Positions 1 through 8,489 of a DNA stretch of 43,664 nt are shown piece by piece. How positions within the stretch are numbered: position 1 is the stretch's first letter; each line of letters begins with the position of its first letter. Origin of the DNA: Verrucomicrobiales bacterium (GTDB taxonomy: Bacteria > Verrucomicrobiota > Verrucomicrobiia > Verrucomicrobiales > DEV007); NCBI GenBank assembly GCA_016795505.1, contig JAEUHH010000039.1, positions 1-43,664 of the forward strand. The letters run 5' to 3'. A program made the position numbers and the translations under genes. The notes beneath the pieces are model-generated. The model was not told where the DNA came from and made no database searches. It saw nothing but the letters and a program-made list of their open reading frames with translations.

Positions 1-523
1 CCCCTCTCCGCCCTCCCGAGCTCCGGCCACCCCTTCTCCGGCCCCGGCCGCTCCGGCCACGCCTGCTCCGGCCACGCCTGCTCCGGCCACGCCTGCTCCG
101 GCCACGCCTGCTCCGGCCTCGCCTGCTCCGGCCTCGCCTGCTCCGGCCACGCCTGCTCCGGCCACGCCTGCTCCGGCTGCGCCCGAGTCGGCCGCCGCGA
201 CCCAGGTCGACCATGTCGATGCCGCCGGGGCTGCCAAGCTCCTCGCGGGAGCGGACAAGCCGGTCGTCCTCGACATCCGCACCGCGCCCGAGTGCGCCGC
301 CGGCCACATCGACGGCGCCACGATGATCGATTTCCGCGCGCCTGATTTCGAGAGCAAGGTGGCCGCCCTCGATCGGAACAAGTCCTACCTCGTCCACTGT
401 CAGGGCGGCGGTCGCAGCACCGAGTCACTCGCCACCTTCAAGAAGCTCGGGTTCAAGCACATCATCCACCTCGATGGTGGCTTCGGCGACTGGGAAGCCG
501 CCGGCAATCCGGTCAAGAAGTAA
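1..523 (+). CDS. Rhodanese-like domain protein, 5' end missing
   Basis: The gene enters from the left edge and is open in the frame of base 2. The visible part is a Pro/Ala/Thr linker of about 60 residues built from APATP units, then a single rhodanese domain of about 110 residues that ends at a TAA at 521-523. The active-site loop reads HCQGGGRS, so the sulfur-carrying Cys is present, and the LDIRTAPE and GGFGDWEAAG segments fit the family. Rhodaneses move sulfane sulfur or act as redox or binding modules; the substrate cannot be told here. The long flexible linker suggests a surface or periplasmic protein whose missing N-terminus holds a signal peptide or another domain (inference). A very similar linker occurs in the cytochrome/LRR protein at 40636-42207. 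Confidence 0.85.
   Translation, partial: PSPPSRAPATPSPAPAAPATPAPATPAPATPAPATPAPASPAPASPAPATPAPATPAPAAPESAAATQVDHVDAAGAAKLLAGADKPVVLDIRTAPECAAGHIDGATMIDFRAPDFESKVAALDRNKSYLVHCQGGGRSTESLATFKKLGFKHIIHLDGGFGDWEAAGNPVKK
51..170 (+). repeat. Eight tandem 15-bp units coding for an APATP linker
   Basis: The unit CTCCGGCCACGCCTG repeats eight times without spacers from 51 to 170, with a partial ninth copy up to about 183. Two units (111-125 and 126-140) carry CTC in place of CAC, changing Thr to Ser. The repeat lies in frame inside the rhodanese gene, so copy-number change by slippage would only alter linker length in five-residue steps. Confidence 0.9.
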
Positions 524-547
524 GCCCTCCCCCTCCCTGCCCCGTGC

Positions 548-572
548 CGGTCGGAGGTCCTGCCTCCGGCCG
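548..572. terminator. Hairpin between convergent genes
   Basis: A 10-bp stem (548-557 with 563-572, one G-T wobble) closes a five-base loop between the rhodanese stop and the end of the convergent amidotransferase gene. There is no T-run on either side, so it could be a poor intrinsic terminator or a processing or stability hairpin. Confidence 0.35.
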
Positions 573-655
573 TGCCTCTGGGGCATCGGGCGCTGCGGCG
601 GGTTGCTTTCCCCGTCAAATTCCTCATCCGGAGCGCCGCCGCCGGATACCTGAGA

Positions 656-1219
656 TCACAGATCGAGGAAATTTTTCAGCAGTTTCTTCCCCTCCTGGGT
701 CAGGATCGACTCGGGGTGGAATTGGACCCCGTGGATGGGGTATTCCCGGTGGCGCAGGCCCATGATCTCGCCTTCCGCCGTCTCGGCCGTGATCTCGAGG
801 CAGTCGGGAAAGGTCTCGCGCTTTACGATCAGCGAGTGGTAGCGGGTCGCTTCGAACGGATTCGGCAGACCGCGGAAAATCCCGTCGTCATGGTGCCGCA
901 CCGGCGAGGTCTTGCCATGCATCAGCCGGCCCGCCCGCACCACTTCGCCGCCGAAGACATGGCCGATACATTGGTGCCCCAGACACACCCCCAGCAGCGG
1001 CGTCGACTCGCCGAAGGCGCGGATCACCGCATTGCTGATGCCGGCCTCGTTCGGCGTGCAGGGACCGGGTGAGATACAGATGCGCTCCGGCGCCTTTTCG
1101 CGGATCTCATCGACCGTGATCCGGTCGTTCCGATACACCTCCAGCTCCGCGCCCAGTTCGCCGAAGTACTGGACCAGGTTGTAGGTGAAAGAATCGTAGT
1201 TGTCGATGACCAGCAGCAT
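656..1219 (-). CDS. Glutamine amidotransferase, anthranilate/aminodeoxychorismate synthase component II
   Basis: A class I glutamine amidotransferase of 188 residues, the usual TrpG/PabA length. It starts [20 protein letters not shown], the signature N-terminus of this subfamily. The nucleophile is in GVCLGHQ, and the His-Glu pair is in VQFHPES near the C-terminus. The [12 protein letters not shown] oxyanion strand is also present. It hydrolyses glutamine and passes ammonia to the TrpE or PabB subunit for tryptophan or folate synthesis. No synthase large subunit is in the window, so TrpG and PabA cannot be separated; many bacteria use one amphibolic subunit. An upstream in-frame start at 1249 would add ten residues, but the conserved N-terminus begins at 1219. 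The gene stands alone, divergent from the DUF1553 gene. Confidence 0.93.
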   Translation of the reverse strand: MLLVIDNYDSFTYNLVQYFGELGAELEVYRNDRITVDEIREKAPERICISPGPCTPNEAGISNAVIRAFGESTPLLGVCLGHQCIGHVFGGEVVRAGRLMHGKTSPVRHHDDGIFRGLPNPFEATRYHSLIVKRETFPDCLEITAETAEGEIMGLRHREYPIHGVQFHPESILTQEGKKLLKNFLDL

Positions 1220-1603
1220 GATGCCCCAAAGAGGCCGGAAAACGGCCAAGAATCAACCGCCGATTCGGCCTTCTGCTGCCCGGCCGTGGGAGCAGAATAG
1301 CGGCGCGCGATCCACTGGGTGACGAAAAGACACCCTCCAGTCTCCCGCCTCACCCTGCCGCATCGGATTTGCCACTCCCCGTCGTCGATCACCGCACCGC
1401 GAGGCCCTCATGGCCCGCAGACAAGGCGCAACGGGCTGATCCGGATGAAAAAATGGGACCGGCGCAAAGATTTTCTGTCCAAGATCGCGCCATGCCCGAC
1501 TACAGGGGTAAAGCTTGTCTCATCGGGGGTTTCCAGTACCGTTCCCTCAGCATTCACGAACTGCCCCGCACCCAAGCCTCTGAATCCCCCGCACCGCCTC
1601 GTC
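1220..1603. other. Divergent intergenic region, no gene seen
   Basis: This 384-bp stretch separates two divergent genes and must hold promoters for both. An open frame runs through it on the plus strand into the DUF1553 gene, but its translation lacks a signal peptide or domain before residue 96 and is treated as non-coding. I see no hairpin with a T-run, no RNA gene and no near-consensus promoter. Confidence 0.5.
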
Positions 1604-4543
1604 ATGAACGGATCGATCCGACGTCTGCTCCTGCTCGCGACCACCGCCGCGCTGCCGCATGTCTCCGCCCTCGCCGCGCCGGAAAAGGCCCCGGAGGACC
1701 GGATCTCGGCGAAAGACCGTGCGTATTGGTTTTTCCAGCCGCTGGCCTCGCCAGCTGTGCCGACCGTGAAGGATGCGGCAGCCTGGGCGAAGAATGATGT
1801 GGATCGCTTCATTTTAGGAAAACTGGAGCCGAAAGGCCTGTCCCCCGCCCCGCTGGCCGAGCCGCGGGCGCTGATCCGGCGGGCCTACTTCGATCTCACA
1901 GGCTTGCCACCGAGCTACGAGCAGATCGAGGCCTTTTCCCGCGCCCACGCCGCCGATCCCGATGCCGCTTTCCAGGCTCTGCTGGACGAACTGCTGGAGT
2001 CTCCCCAATACGGTGAGCGCTGGGGCCGGATCTGGCTCGACCTGGTTCGCTACGGCGAATCGGACGGCTACAAGGCCGACGCCTATCGCCCCCACATGTG
2101 GCGCTACCGCGATTGGGTGATCCGGGCGTTGAATGCCGACATGCCCTACGATCAGTTCATCCGCTGGCAGATCGCGGGCGACGAGCTGGAGCCGGAAAAT
2201 CCCGAGGCCATCACCGCCACGGGCTACCTGCGGCTCTGGCCCTACGAGTGGAACCAGCGCAACGCGCCGAGCCAGTGGAACATCATCCTGGAGGACATCA
2301 CGGACATCACCGGCCATGCCATGCTGGGCCTCAGTGTGGGCTGCGCGAAGTGCCACGACCACAAGTTCGATCCCATCCTGCAGGACGACTACTTCCGGCT
2401 CCAGGCCTTTTTCGCCTCGGTCTTTCCGGTGGACACGGTGGCCGCCACGGCCGAGCAAAAAGCCGCCCATGCCGCCCAACTCGCGAAGTGGGAAACCGCC
2501 ACCACCACCATCCGCGCCGAGATGGACAGCCTGCTGGTCAAACACCGCGAGAGCGCCATCGCCGGCATGGTGAAGATGTTTTCCCCCGAGTTGCAGGCGG
2601 TCTATCAGAAGCCCGCAGCCGAGCGCACCCCCTGGGACACCCAGATCCACATGCTGATCGACCGTCAGGTGCAGGATGCCGCGTCAAAGGTCGATACCAA
2701 GCTCAAGGACGAGGCCAAAAAGCGCTACACGGAGCTGCAGGCCCAACTCAAGACCTTTGACTCGCTGAAGCCGGCTCCCCTGCCCGAAGTTTACTCCGTC
2801 ACCGACCTCGGCACCGACCGGCCGGTGACCCGCATCTTCGACGCGCCGGAGCGGACCTTCCATCCCGGCTACCTCACCATCCTCGACCCCGACCCGGCCC
2901 AGTTGCCGGCGCCAGACGCCCGCCCCGCCCACAGCAGCGGCGCCCGGATCGCCCTGGCCGACTGGATGACGCGCCCGGACAACGCCCTGACCACCCGGGT
3001 GATCGTGAACCGGCTGTGGCAGTCGCATTTCGGCGTCGGCATCGTGCCGAATGCCAATGACTTCGGCAAACAGGGCACGCCGCCCACCCATCCCGAACTG
3101 CTGGACTGGCTGGCGCGCCGGCTCGTCGCCGAAGGCTGGAGCCTCAAGAAAATGCACCGCCTGATCATGTCGTCAGCCGCCTGGCGCCAGTCCGCCGTGG
3201 TCGAGGCCAGTGAAAAGGCGATCCAGGAAGACCCGGAGAACAACCTGCTCTGGCGCCAGCGCATTCGTCGCCTCGAGGCCGAGCAGATCCGGGACGCCGC
3301 CCTGGCTTCCGGCCGCGAGATCGATCTCAAAATGGGCGGCGAGGGCATCAGCGGCGAAGACACCAAGCGGCGCGCCGTATACCAGAAGCTGATGAAGAAC
3401 GCCCGCACGCTGTTTCTCAACACCTTCGACGGACCCGACGGTTTCAACTCCTGCACCCGGCGCGATGTCACCACCACCGCCCCGCAGGCGCTGGTCATGC
3501 TGAACAATGCCTTCCTCAACCAGCGCGCCTCGCAGATCGCCGCCCTGGCCGCCGCCGAACCTGCCGAGGACGCCGGCATCGACCGGGCTTTCACCCTGGT
3601 GCTGGGACGACAGCCGAACGGTGAGGAAAGCAGTCAGGCCCGCGATTTCCTCACCGCGATCCGCACGGAAATCGCCGGCGGCCCCGTGAACAATGCTCCC
3701 GCCAAGGGCGCGCCGAAGGTGCAAACGACGGCCTTCAAGCCCTTCCCGAAGAATTCCTACTCCGGTGAGCAGGCGGTGAATCTCCAGCCCAATTCGCTGT
3801 TCGAAAAGATCGAAGTGGTAAAGAACCCGCGCCACGAGGGCGACACCTTCACCGTGGAGGCGGTCATCTCGCTCGATTCCTACTTCCCCGACGCGGCCGT
3901 GCGCACCATCGCCTCCCGCTGGAACGACAGCGGCGATCTCACCGCGGATAGTTATGGCTGGTCCTTTGGCATCACCTCGGAGAAGTCGAAATACAAGCCG
4001 GGCAACCTGATCGTCCAGCTCACCGGCTTGGACACCGCGGGCAATCCGCGCTACGAGGTGCTGGCATCGGACCTCCGCATCGAACGGCAAAAGCCCTACT
4101 ACGTCGCCGCCGTCATCGCCGCCGGTGCCAGCAAGGACGGGGGCTCGGTGACCTTCCATGTGAAGGACCTGTCCGACCCGGCCGCCAAGCCGCAGTCTGT
4201 CGTGGTGCCCCATGCCTTCGCTGGATCGATCTCGCGGCCCGACCGCAAGCTGCATCTCGGCGGGCGCGACGCCGCGAACCATCAGTTCGACGGCGCCATC
4301 GCCCGTTTCCGCCTCACCGACCGCGCCCTGCCGGCCGACCAACTCATCATCGGTCGGCAGCCCGCCGCCGATCCGATCATAGAGGGTCTCTTCTCCGATC
4401 CAACCCTGTCTGATCGTTTCGTCCGCACCGAGCCCAGCGCCAGCCCCACCGCTCCGGCGAAGAAGGCCGACCCGCGCCTCGCCGCCTACGTGGATCTCAG
4501 CCTCGCCCTGTTGAACTCGAATGAGTTCCTGTATGTGGATTGA
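1604..4543 (+). CDS. DUF1549/DUF1553 protein with embedded LamG-like domain
   Basis: A 979-residue exported protein of the planctomycete cytochrome-associated DUF1549/DUF1553 family. The start at 1604 gives a clean signal peptide (MNGSIRRLLLLATTAALPHV). The open frame extends 95 codons further upstream without recognisable sequence. The DUF1549 part spans about residues 55-270 and includes GCAKCHDHKFDP near residue 246, the family's CxxCH site. DUF1553 follows at about 440-700 (TRVIVNRLWQSHFG, RRDVTTTAPQALVMLNN). A concanavalin/LamG-like domain occupies about 720-915, after which the canonical DUF1553 terminus LLNSNEFLYVD resumes. The N-terminal cytochrome domain common in relatives is absent. 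The family usually pairs with DUF1501 proteins, here at 5167 beyond a toxin-antitoxin module. Biochemical function is unknown; polysaccharide-related activity is often inferred from context. Confidence 0.92.
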   Translation: MNGSIRRLLLLATTAALPHVSALAAPEKAPEDRISAKDRAYWFFQPLASPAVPTVKDAAAWAKNDVDRFILGKLEPKGLSPAPLAEPRALIRRAYFDLTGLPPSYEQIEAFSRAHAADPDAAFQALLDELLESPQYGERWGRIWLDLVRYGESDGYKADAYRPHMWRYRDWVIRALNADMPYDQFIRWQIAGDELEPENPEAITATGYLRLWPYEWNQRNAPSQWNIILEDITDITGHAMLGLSVGCAKCHDHKFDPILQDDYFRLQAFFASVFPVDTVAATAEQKAAHAAQLAKWETATTTIRAEMDSLLVKHRESAIAGMVKMFSPELQAVYQKPAAERTPWDTQIHMLIDRQVQDAASKVDTKLKDEAKKRYTELQAQLKTFDSLKPAPLPEVYSVTDLGTDRPVTRIFDAPERTFHPGYLTILDPDPAQLPAPDARPAHSSGARIALADWMTRPDNALTTRVIVNRLWQSHFGVGIVPNANDFGKQGTPPTHPELLDWLARRLVAEGWSLKKMHRLIMSSAAWRQSAVVEASEKAIQEDPENNLLWRQRIRRLEAEQIRDAALASGREIDLKMGGEGISGEDTKRRAVYQKLMKNARTLFLNTFDGPDGFNSCTRRDVTTTAPQALVMLNNAFLNQRASQIAALAAAEPAEDAGIDRAFTLVLGRQPNGEESSQARDFLTAIRTEIAGGPVNNAPAKGAPKVQTTAFKPFPKNSYSGEQAVNLQPNSLFEKIEVVKNPRHEGDTFTVEAVISLDSYFPDAAVRTIASRWNDSGDLTADSYGWSFGITSEKSKYKPGNLIVQLTGLDTAGNPRYEVLASDLRIERQKPYYVAAVIAAGASKDGGSVTFHVKDLSDPAAKPQSVVVPHAFAGSISRPDRKLHLGGRDAANHQFDGAIARFRLTDRALPADQLIIGRQPAADPIIEGLFSDPTLSDRFVRTEPSASPTAPAKKADPRLAAYVDLSLALLNSNEFLYVD

Positions 4544-4578
4544 ATGCCCCTGCCCTTTCTCCGGTGAAAGCCAGTCCG

Positions 4579-4884
4579 TCAGAGCAAATCGTCGAGCTTC
4601 CTTGCCCCATGGAGGATGCGGATGATGGTTACCACGTCTTCATCGACCCGGTAAAAAACGAGGTGATGAGGAAACCGAGATACACGCCAGTAGCGAATTC
4701 CTTTCAACCGCCCGGAAAGCCCCCGCGCCACCGGGCCGAGATATGGCTGAGCGGAGATCTGTTTGACGGCCTCTTCAATGGCATCGACAAATCGGAGCGC
4801 CAAAGCAGCATCCTCAACCTCAGTGAACCAGGCAGCGGCTTCCCAGACGTCTTGTATGGCCAGGGCGGAGCGAAAAACGGTCAT
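4579..4884 (-). CDS. ParE/RelE-superfamily toxin
   Basis: A 101-residue protein with the compact RelE/ParE layout: an N-terminal helical pair (IQDVWEAAAWFTEVE), a central ISAQPYLGPVARGLSGRLKG segment, then the strands RYWRVSRFPHHLVFYRVDED and IIRILHGARKLDDLL. The closing R-I-L-H-G-A-R pattern is typical of ParE-like toxins, which poison gyrase in tested members; RelE-like members cut mRNA instead, and sequence alone does not settle which. Its ATG overlaps the stop of the antitoxin gene by four bases (4881-4884), so the two are translationally coupled. It is convergent with the DUF1553 gene, 35 bp from its stop. Confidence 0.88.
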   Translation of the reverse strand: MTVFRSALAIQDVWEAAAWFTEVEDAALALRFVDAIEEAVKQISAQPYLGPVARGLSGRLKGIRYWRVSRFPHHLVFYRVDEDVVTIIRILHGARKLDDLL

Positions 4885-5117
4885 GTCCCAAGTCGTTTGC
4901 GAATCGATGCCCGGATGTCATCCAGATCAGCCTCTCGCCATTCTGCCACCGGGGAATCCAGCCCCTCTTGGAGTAAATCGCCCAACTCGGATGGCCCCAC
5001 CCGCTTCCCCAACAGCCGAAAGGCCTCGTCCAACACCTCGGTAGGGCTACTGAACTCTCCTTCGTCTATCCATCGGCGCATGGCCATCGCCTGTTTCTCG
5101 GTCAGCTCGACTTGCAT
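4881..5117 (-). CDS. ParD-like antitoxin
   Basis: A 78-residue protein encoded directly upstream of the toxin. The N-terminal half (VELTEKQAMAMRRWIDEGEF, then SSPTEVLDEAFRLL) is a ribbon-helix-helix type DNA-binding region of the ParD/CopG kind. The acidic C-terminal half (DLLQEGLDSPVAEWREADLD) would wrap the toxin. The ATG at 5117 was chosen because the RHH strand begins just after it; an upstream in-frame start at 5168 would add 17 residues of no recognisable character. Antitoxins of this kind repress their own promoter, and an imperfect palindrome covers this start codon. The module is antisense to its neighbours and sits between two genes that are normally adjacent. Confidence 0.85.
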   Translation of the reverse strand: MQVELTEKQAMAMRRWIDEGEFSSPTEVLDEAFRLLGKRVGPSELGDLLQEGLDSPVAEWREADLDDIRASIRKRLGT

Positions 5118-5137
5118 GATTGCCCCTAGGTAAGCAT
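5116..5137. promoter_or_regulatory. Imperfect palindrome, candidate antitoxin operator
   Basis: Arms ATGATTGCC (5116-5124) and GGTAAGCAT (5129-5137) are inverted repeats with two mismatches around a four-base centre. The site covers the antitoxin start codon and lies in the 49-bp gap to the divergent DUF1501 gene, where an autoregulatory operator would be expected. If bound, it could also affect the DUF1501 promoter. This is inference from position and symmetry. Confidence 0.3.
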
Positions 5138-5166
5138 ATCCGGACACCCCCTTCAAGATCTCTCCC

Positions 5167-6594
5167 ATGAAACTCCCCCACTACGAACTCGCCCGGTCCC
5201 GCCGCGACTTCATTGCCCGCGCGGGCGCCGGCTTTGGCTCGCTGGCTCTGACGCATCTGCTGAGCCGCCAGGGCCTGCTGGCGGCAAAAACGCCGGCTTC
5301 CACATCGCTGCCGCTGCCCCATCACGGCAAGGGAAAAGCCAAGTCGGTGATCTTCCTCTTCATGGAGGGCGGGCCTTCGCACTTGGATTCCTTCGATCCG
5401 AAGCCGCTGCTGAACCAACTCGCCGGGCAGCCGCTGCCGGCCAGTTTCAAGCGACCCCTGACCGCCATGGGCGAACAGGACAGCCCCCTGCTGGGAGAGA
5501 AGCGGGTGTGGAAGCAGTTCGGCCAGGCCGGCACCTGGGTCAGCGACTGGCTGCCGCACACCCAAAAGATCGTCGATGACATCTGCGTGATCCGCTCGTG
5601 CCGTCAGGACGGCCTGAACCACGTCGGCTCGGTCTGCCAGATGAACACCGGCTCCATCCTCGCGGGGCGGCCCTCGCTGGGCGCGTGGACGGTCTACGGG
5701 CTCGGCTCGGAAAACGAGAACCTGCCGGCCTTTGTCGTGATGACCGACAATGAATCGCAGCCTTTCAACGGCACGCGCAACTGGGGCACGGGCTTCATGC
5801 CCTCGACCTACCAGGGCACACGGTTCCGCTTCGGCGATGAGCCGGTGGCCGATCTGAACAATCCCAACGGGGTCAGCCGCGAGCGCCAGCGCAAGCGGAT
5901 CGATTTCATCAATCAACTGAACCGCTCCCACGCGGCGCCACGGGCCTTCCACTCGGACCTCGAGGCGCGGATCAACAGCTTTGAGCTGGCCTACCGGATG
6001 CAGGCGGAGATCCCGCTGGCGGTGAACATCGACGAAGAGCCGCAATACATCAAAGACCTCTACGGGGTCGGCGGTGCGAAAACGGACGCGGTGGCCAAGA
6101 ACTGCCTCCTCGCCCGCCGGATGGTGGAACGCGGGGTGCGATTCGTGCAGGTGTTCTGCGGCACGGGCTCGAAGTGGGACGCCCACAGCGGGATTGAAAA
6201 GAATCACACGGATCGCTTTGCCGAAAGTGATCAGCCGGTCGCGGCGCTGGTGATGGACCTGAAGCAGCGCGGGCTGCTCGACGAGACGCTGGTGATCTGG
6301 GGCGGCGAGTTCGGCCGCACCCCGATGTCGGAAAAGGGCGACGGTCGCGACCACAATCCCTGGGGTTTCACCATGTGGATGGCCGGCGGCGGAGTGAAAG
6401 GCGGGCAGGTGCTGGGCTCGACCGATGAACTCGGGCTCTACGCGGTGGAGGACCCGCAGCATGTCCACGACCTGCACTCCACCATCCTCTATGCGCTCGG
6501 ACTCGACGCCCGCGAGCTGATCTACATGAACCACGGCACGGAGGAGAACCCGGTGATCAATCAGGGCAAGCCGTATATGAAGGTCTTCGGCTGA
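5167..6594 (+). CDS. DUF1501 (sulfatase-like) protein with Tat signal
   Basis: A 475-residue protein of the DUF1501 family, related to the alkaline phosphatase/sulfatase fold. The N-terminus carries a twin-arginine signal (SRRDFIARAGAGFGSLALTH), so export folded through Tat is expected. Family features include VIFLFMEGGPSHLDSFDPKP near residue 60, RMVERGVRFVQVFCG, KWDAHSGIEKNH, and the C-terminal VIWGGEFGRTPMSEKGDGRDHNPWG split across strands with its His and Asp metal-type residues. In planctomycetes and verrucomicrobia these genes sit immediately after DUF1549/DUF1553 genes and probably act with them in the periplasm. Here the pair is separated by 623 bp containing the toxin-antitoxin module, so co-transcription from the upstream gene is doubtful. 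Confidence 0.94.
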   Translation: MKLPHYELARSRRDFIARAGAGFGSLALTHLLSRQGLLAAKTPASTSLPLPHHGKGKAKSVIFLFMEGGPSHLDSFDPKPLLNQLAGQPLPASFKRPLTAMGEQDSPLLGEKRVWKQFGQAGTWVSDWLPHTQKIVDDICVIRSCRQDGLNHVGSVCQMNTGSILAGRPSLGAWTVYGLGSENENLPAFVVMTDNESQPFNGTRNWGTGFMPSTYQGTRFRFGDEPVADLNNPNGVSRERQRKRIDFINQLNRSHAAPRAFHSDLEARINSFELAYRMQAEIPLAVNIDEEPQYIKDLYGVGGAKTDAVAKNCLLARRMVERGVRFVQVFCGTGSKWDAHSGIEKNHTDRFAESDQPVAALVMDLKQRGLLDETLVIWGGEFGRTPMSEKGDGRDHNPWGFTMWMAGGGVKGGQVLGSTDELGLYAVEDPQHVHDLHSTILYALGLDARELIYMNHGTEENPVINQGKPYMKVFG

Positions 6595-6653
6595 TCCGGT
6601 CCCGCCGATGCGCCATGCGCGGGGATTGCCGGGAGGCTGGCTTTTCCGCTACC

Positions 6654-8099
6654 ATGGCCGTCATGCGCACGCTCTGGATTTCCTGTTCCCTCGCCCTCCT
6701 GTCCCTTTTTCTGTCGCCGGCCCGCGCCATCGACGAGGGCCGCTCGCTCTATATCGAAGGCTACCCCGGCGAGATCAGCTATGCCCCGGGTGACGAGGCG
6801 GCTTTCCATATTTCCACCACCTCGCCGACCTACGACATCGAGATCGCGCGCGTCGGCCGGGAGCGGACCGTCGTTTTCGAGAAGAAGCAGATCGCCGGCG
6901 GCCAAGAATATGCCATCCCGGAAAAGGCCTCCTCAGAAGGCTGCGGCTGGCCGGTGGGCTACACGTTCGCGATCCCAAAGGACTGGCGGACGGGCTACTA
7001 CGAGGTGCGCCTGCGGGTGTCGGACACGGGCGGTCGTTTCAGCCAATGGAACACCCGCTCGGCCGAGGGCGGCTTTTACTTCGTGCTCCGGCCGGCCGAG
7101 CCGGGACGCGACGCGAAGATCCTGCTCCAACTCGCGACGCACACCTACAATGCCTACAACAACTGGGGCGGGTCCAGTCTCTACGCCTATCACGGGCGGT
7201 CGAATCTCCAGGGCCACCAGGTCTCCTACCTGCGGCCGGGGCGCAGCCAGTTTTCCCGCTGGGAACAGCCCTTCGTCGAATGGGCCGAGACGCACGGCTA
7301 TGCGATCGACTACTGCACCAACCTGGATCTGGAGACGCGCCCGGAGATCGTGAAACCCTACCGGCTCATTCTCAGCATCGGACATGACGAGTATTGGTCC
7401 TCGCCGATGCGCGACACGGTCGAAGGTCACATTGCCCGCGGCGGCAACGTGGCCTTTTTCTCCGGCAACACCTGCTGCTGGCAGGTGCGCTGGGTGCCGG
7501 AGACGAAGTCGCTGCTCTGTTGGAAGCAGTGGTTCAATCAGGACGAACTCTACTCGTCCACGGCGGAGAAGATCCCCCTGTTGGCGACGCTCTGGAGCCA
7601 CCGACTCATCGGCCGGCCCGAGAACACCCTGACCGGCGTCGGTTTCATCCATGGTGGCTATCACAAGAGCCATGGCCAGCACATGGACGGGCCGGGCGCC
7701 TTCACCATACACCGGCCGGATCACTGGCTCTACGAGGGCACGGGGCTGAAATCGGGCGACCAATTCGGCGGAAAGGACACCATCGTCGGCTATGAATGCG
7801 ACGGCTGCGAGATCGAGTGGCGGGACGGACTACCCCACCCCACCCATCGCGATGGCACACCCAAGACATTCACCATCCTCGGCACCTGTCCGGCGACCTG
7901 GGCCGCCGGTGACAGTTGGTGGTACGAGGGCTGGCCGGGACCGAACCACTCCGGCCATGCCGTGCTCGGCGTCTATACCAGCGAGGCAGGCGGCACGGTG
8001 GTGACTTCCGGGACCACGGACTGGGCGCACGGGCTGAAGGGCAAGGACCCCGCCGTCGAGCGCATCACCCGCAACGTGCTGGACCGGTTGGGCAAGTGA
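6654..8099 (+). CDS. N,N-dimethylformamidase beta-subunit-like exported protein
   Basis: A protein of about 480 residues that matches the C-terminal, DmfA2-like family. Distinctive segments are QLATHTYNAYNNWGGSSLY, LILSIGHDEYWSSPMRD, GGNVAFFSGNTCCWQVRW, and the terminal GTVVTSGTTDWAHGL. The family often has a class I amidotransferase-like fold; substrates outside dimethylformamidase are mostly unknown. The start is uncertain: ATG at 6654 or 6663 both give a signal peptide (MRTLWISCSLALLSLFLSPA), while the longer frame from 6615 adds charged residues that would spoil it. It follows the DUF1501 gene by about 60 bp on the same strand, so it may share its transcript. No catalytic claim is made. 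Confidence 0.8.
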   Translation: MAVMRTLWISCSLALLSLFLSPARAIDEGRSLYIEGYPGEISYAPGDEAAFHISTTSPTYDIEIARVGRERTVVFEKKQIAGGQEYAIPEKASSEGCGWPVGYTFAIPKDWRTGYYEVRLRVSDTGGRFSQWNTRSAEGGFYFVLRPAEPGRDAKILLQLATHTYNAYNNWGGSSLYAYHGRSNLQGHQVSYLRPGRSQFSRWEQPFVEWAETHGYAIDYCTNLDLETRPEIVKPYRLILSIGHDEYWSSPMRDTVEGHIARGGNVAFFSGNTCCWQVRWVPETKSLLCWKQWFNQDELYSSTAEKIPLLATLWSHRLIGRPENTLTGVGFIHGGYHKSHGQHMDGPGAFTIHRPDHWLYEGTGLKSGDQFGGKDTIVGYECDGCEIEWRDGLPHPTHRDGTPKTFTILGTCPATWAAGDSWWYEGWPGPNHSGHAVLGVYTSEAGGTVVTSGTTDWAHGLKGKDPAVERITRNVLDRLGK

Positions 8100-8114
8100 C
8101 CGCCGCGGATCAGC

Positions 8115-8489
8115 TCAAAACTGGCCCGTGCTCAGCAGCACCAGGGTGCAGGCTTCCTCATGGGGAATGCCCGCCTCATCCAGCCGCTCGGCCAGCACCG
8201 GGGATTCGGTGCCGGGATTGAAAATCACCCGCCCGGGATCGAGGGCGATGATCTCGTCTGCGAGGCTCTCACCGACAGCGGGATTCACGTAGAGGGTCAG
8301 GGTATCGACCACTCCATCGATTTCCTCCAAGCCGGCCACCACCGGGATGCCGTCGATCTCACTGAGCTTCGGATGCACCGGCACGACGATATGACCATGC
8401 TCGCCCAGCATGACGAGGGCTCGATAGGCATAGCGGTCCGGCTTGTCGCTGGCCCCGAGGATCACCACCCGTTCGGATCGTTCGTTCAT
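8115..8489 (-). CDS. CoA-binding domain protein (YccU-like)
   Basis: A 124-residue single-domain Rossmann protein of the CoA_binding_2 family. The nucleotide loop is VVILGASDKPDRYAYRA at residues 8-24, followed by VVPVHPKLSEIDGIPV and the C-terminal NPGTESPVLAERLDEAGIPH. Such stand-alone proteins bind CoA or related dinucleotides and their physiological role is not settled. The start at 8489 was chosen because it overlaps the stop of the upstream membrane-protein gene as ATGA (8486-8489) and gives the full Rossmann N-terminus. It is the last gene of a coupled trio and is convergent with the DmfA2-like gene, 15 bp away. Confidence 0.88.
   Translation of the reverse strand: MNERSERVVILGASDKPDRYAYRALVMLGEHGHIVVPVHPKLSEIDGIPVVAGLEEIDGVVDTLTLYVNPAVGESLADEIIALDPGRVIFNPGTESPVLAERLDEAGIPHEEACTLVLLSTGQF

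Noticed and set aside
51-183. Possible CRISPR array
   Set aside because: The repeats are contiguous 15-bp in-frame coding units without spacers and no cas gene is present.
3173-4342. Minus-strand frame of 389 codons inside the DUF1553 gene
   Set aside because: It lies wholly antisense to a conserved protein and has a low-complexity Gly/Val/Leu/Asp translation with no recognisable family.
4540-5133. Plus-strand frame of 197 codons across the toxin-antitoxin region
   Set aside because: It is antisense to a recognisable ParE/ParD-like pair and its translation has no family features.
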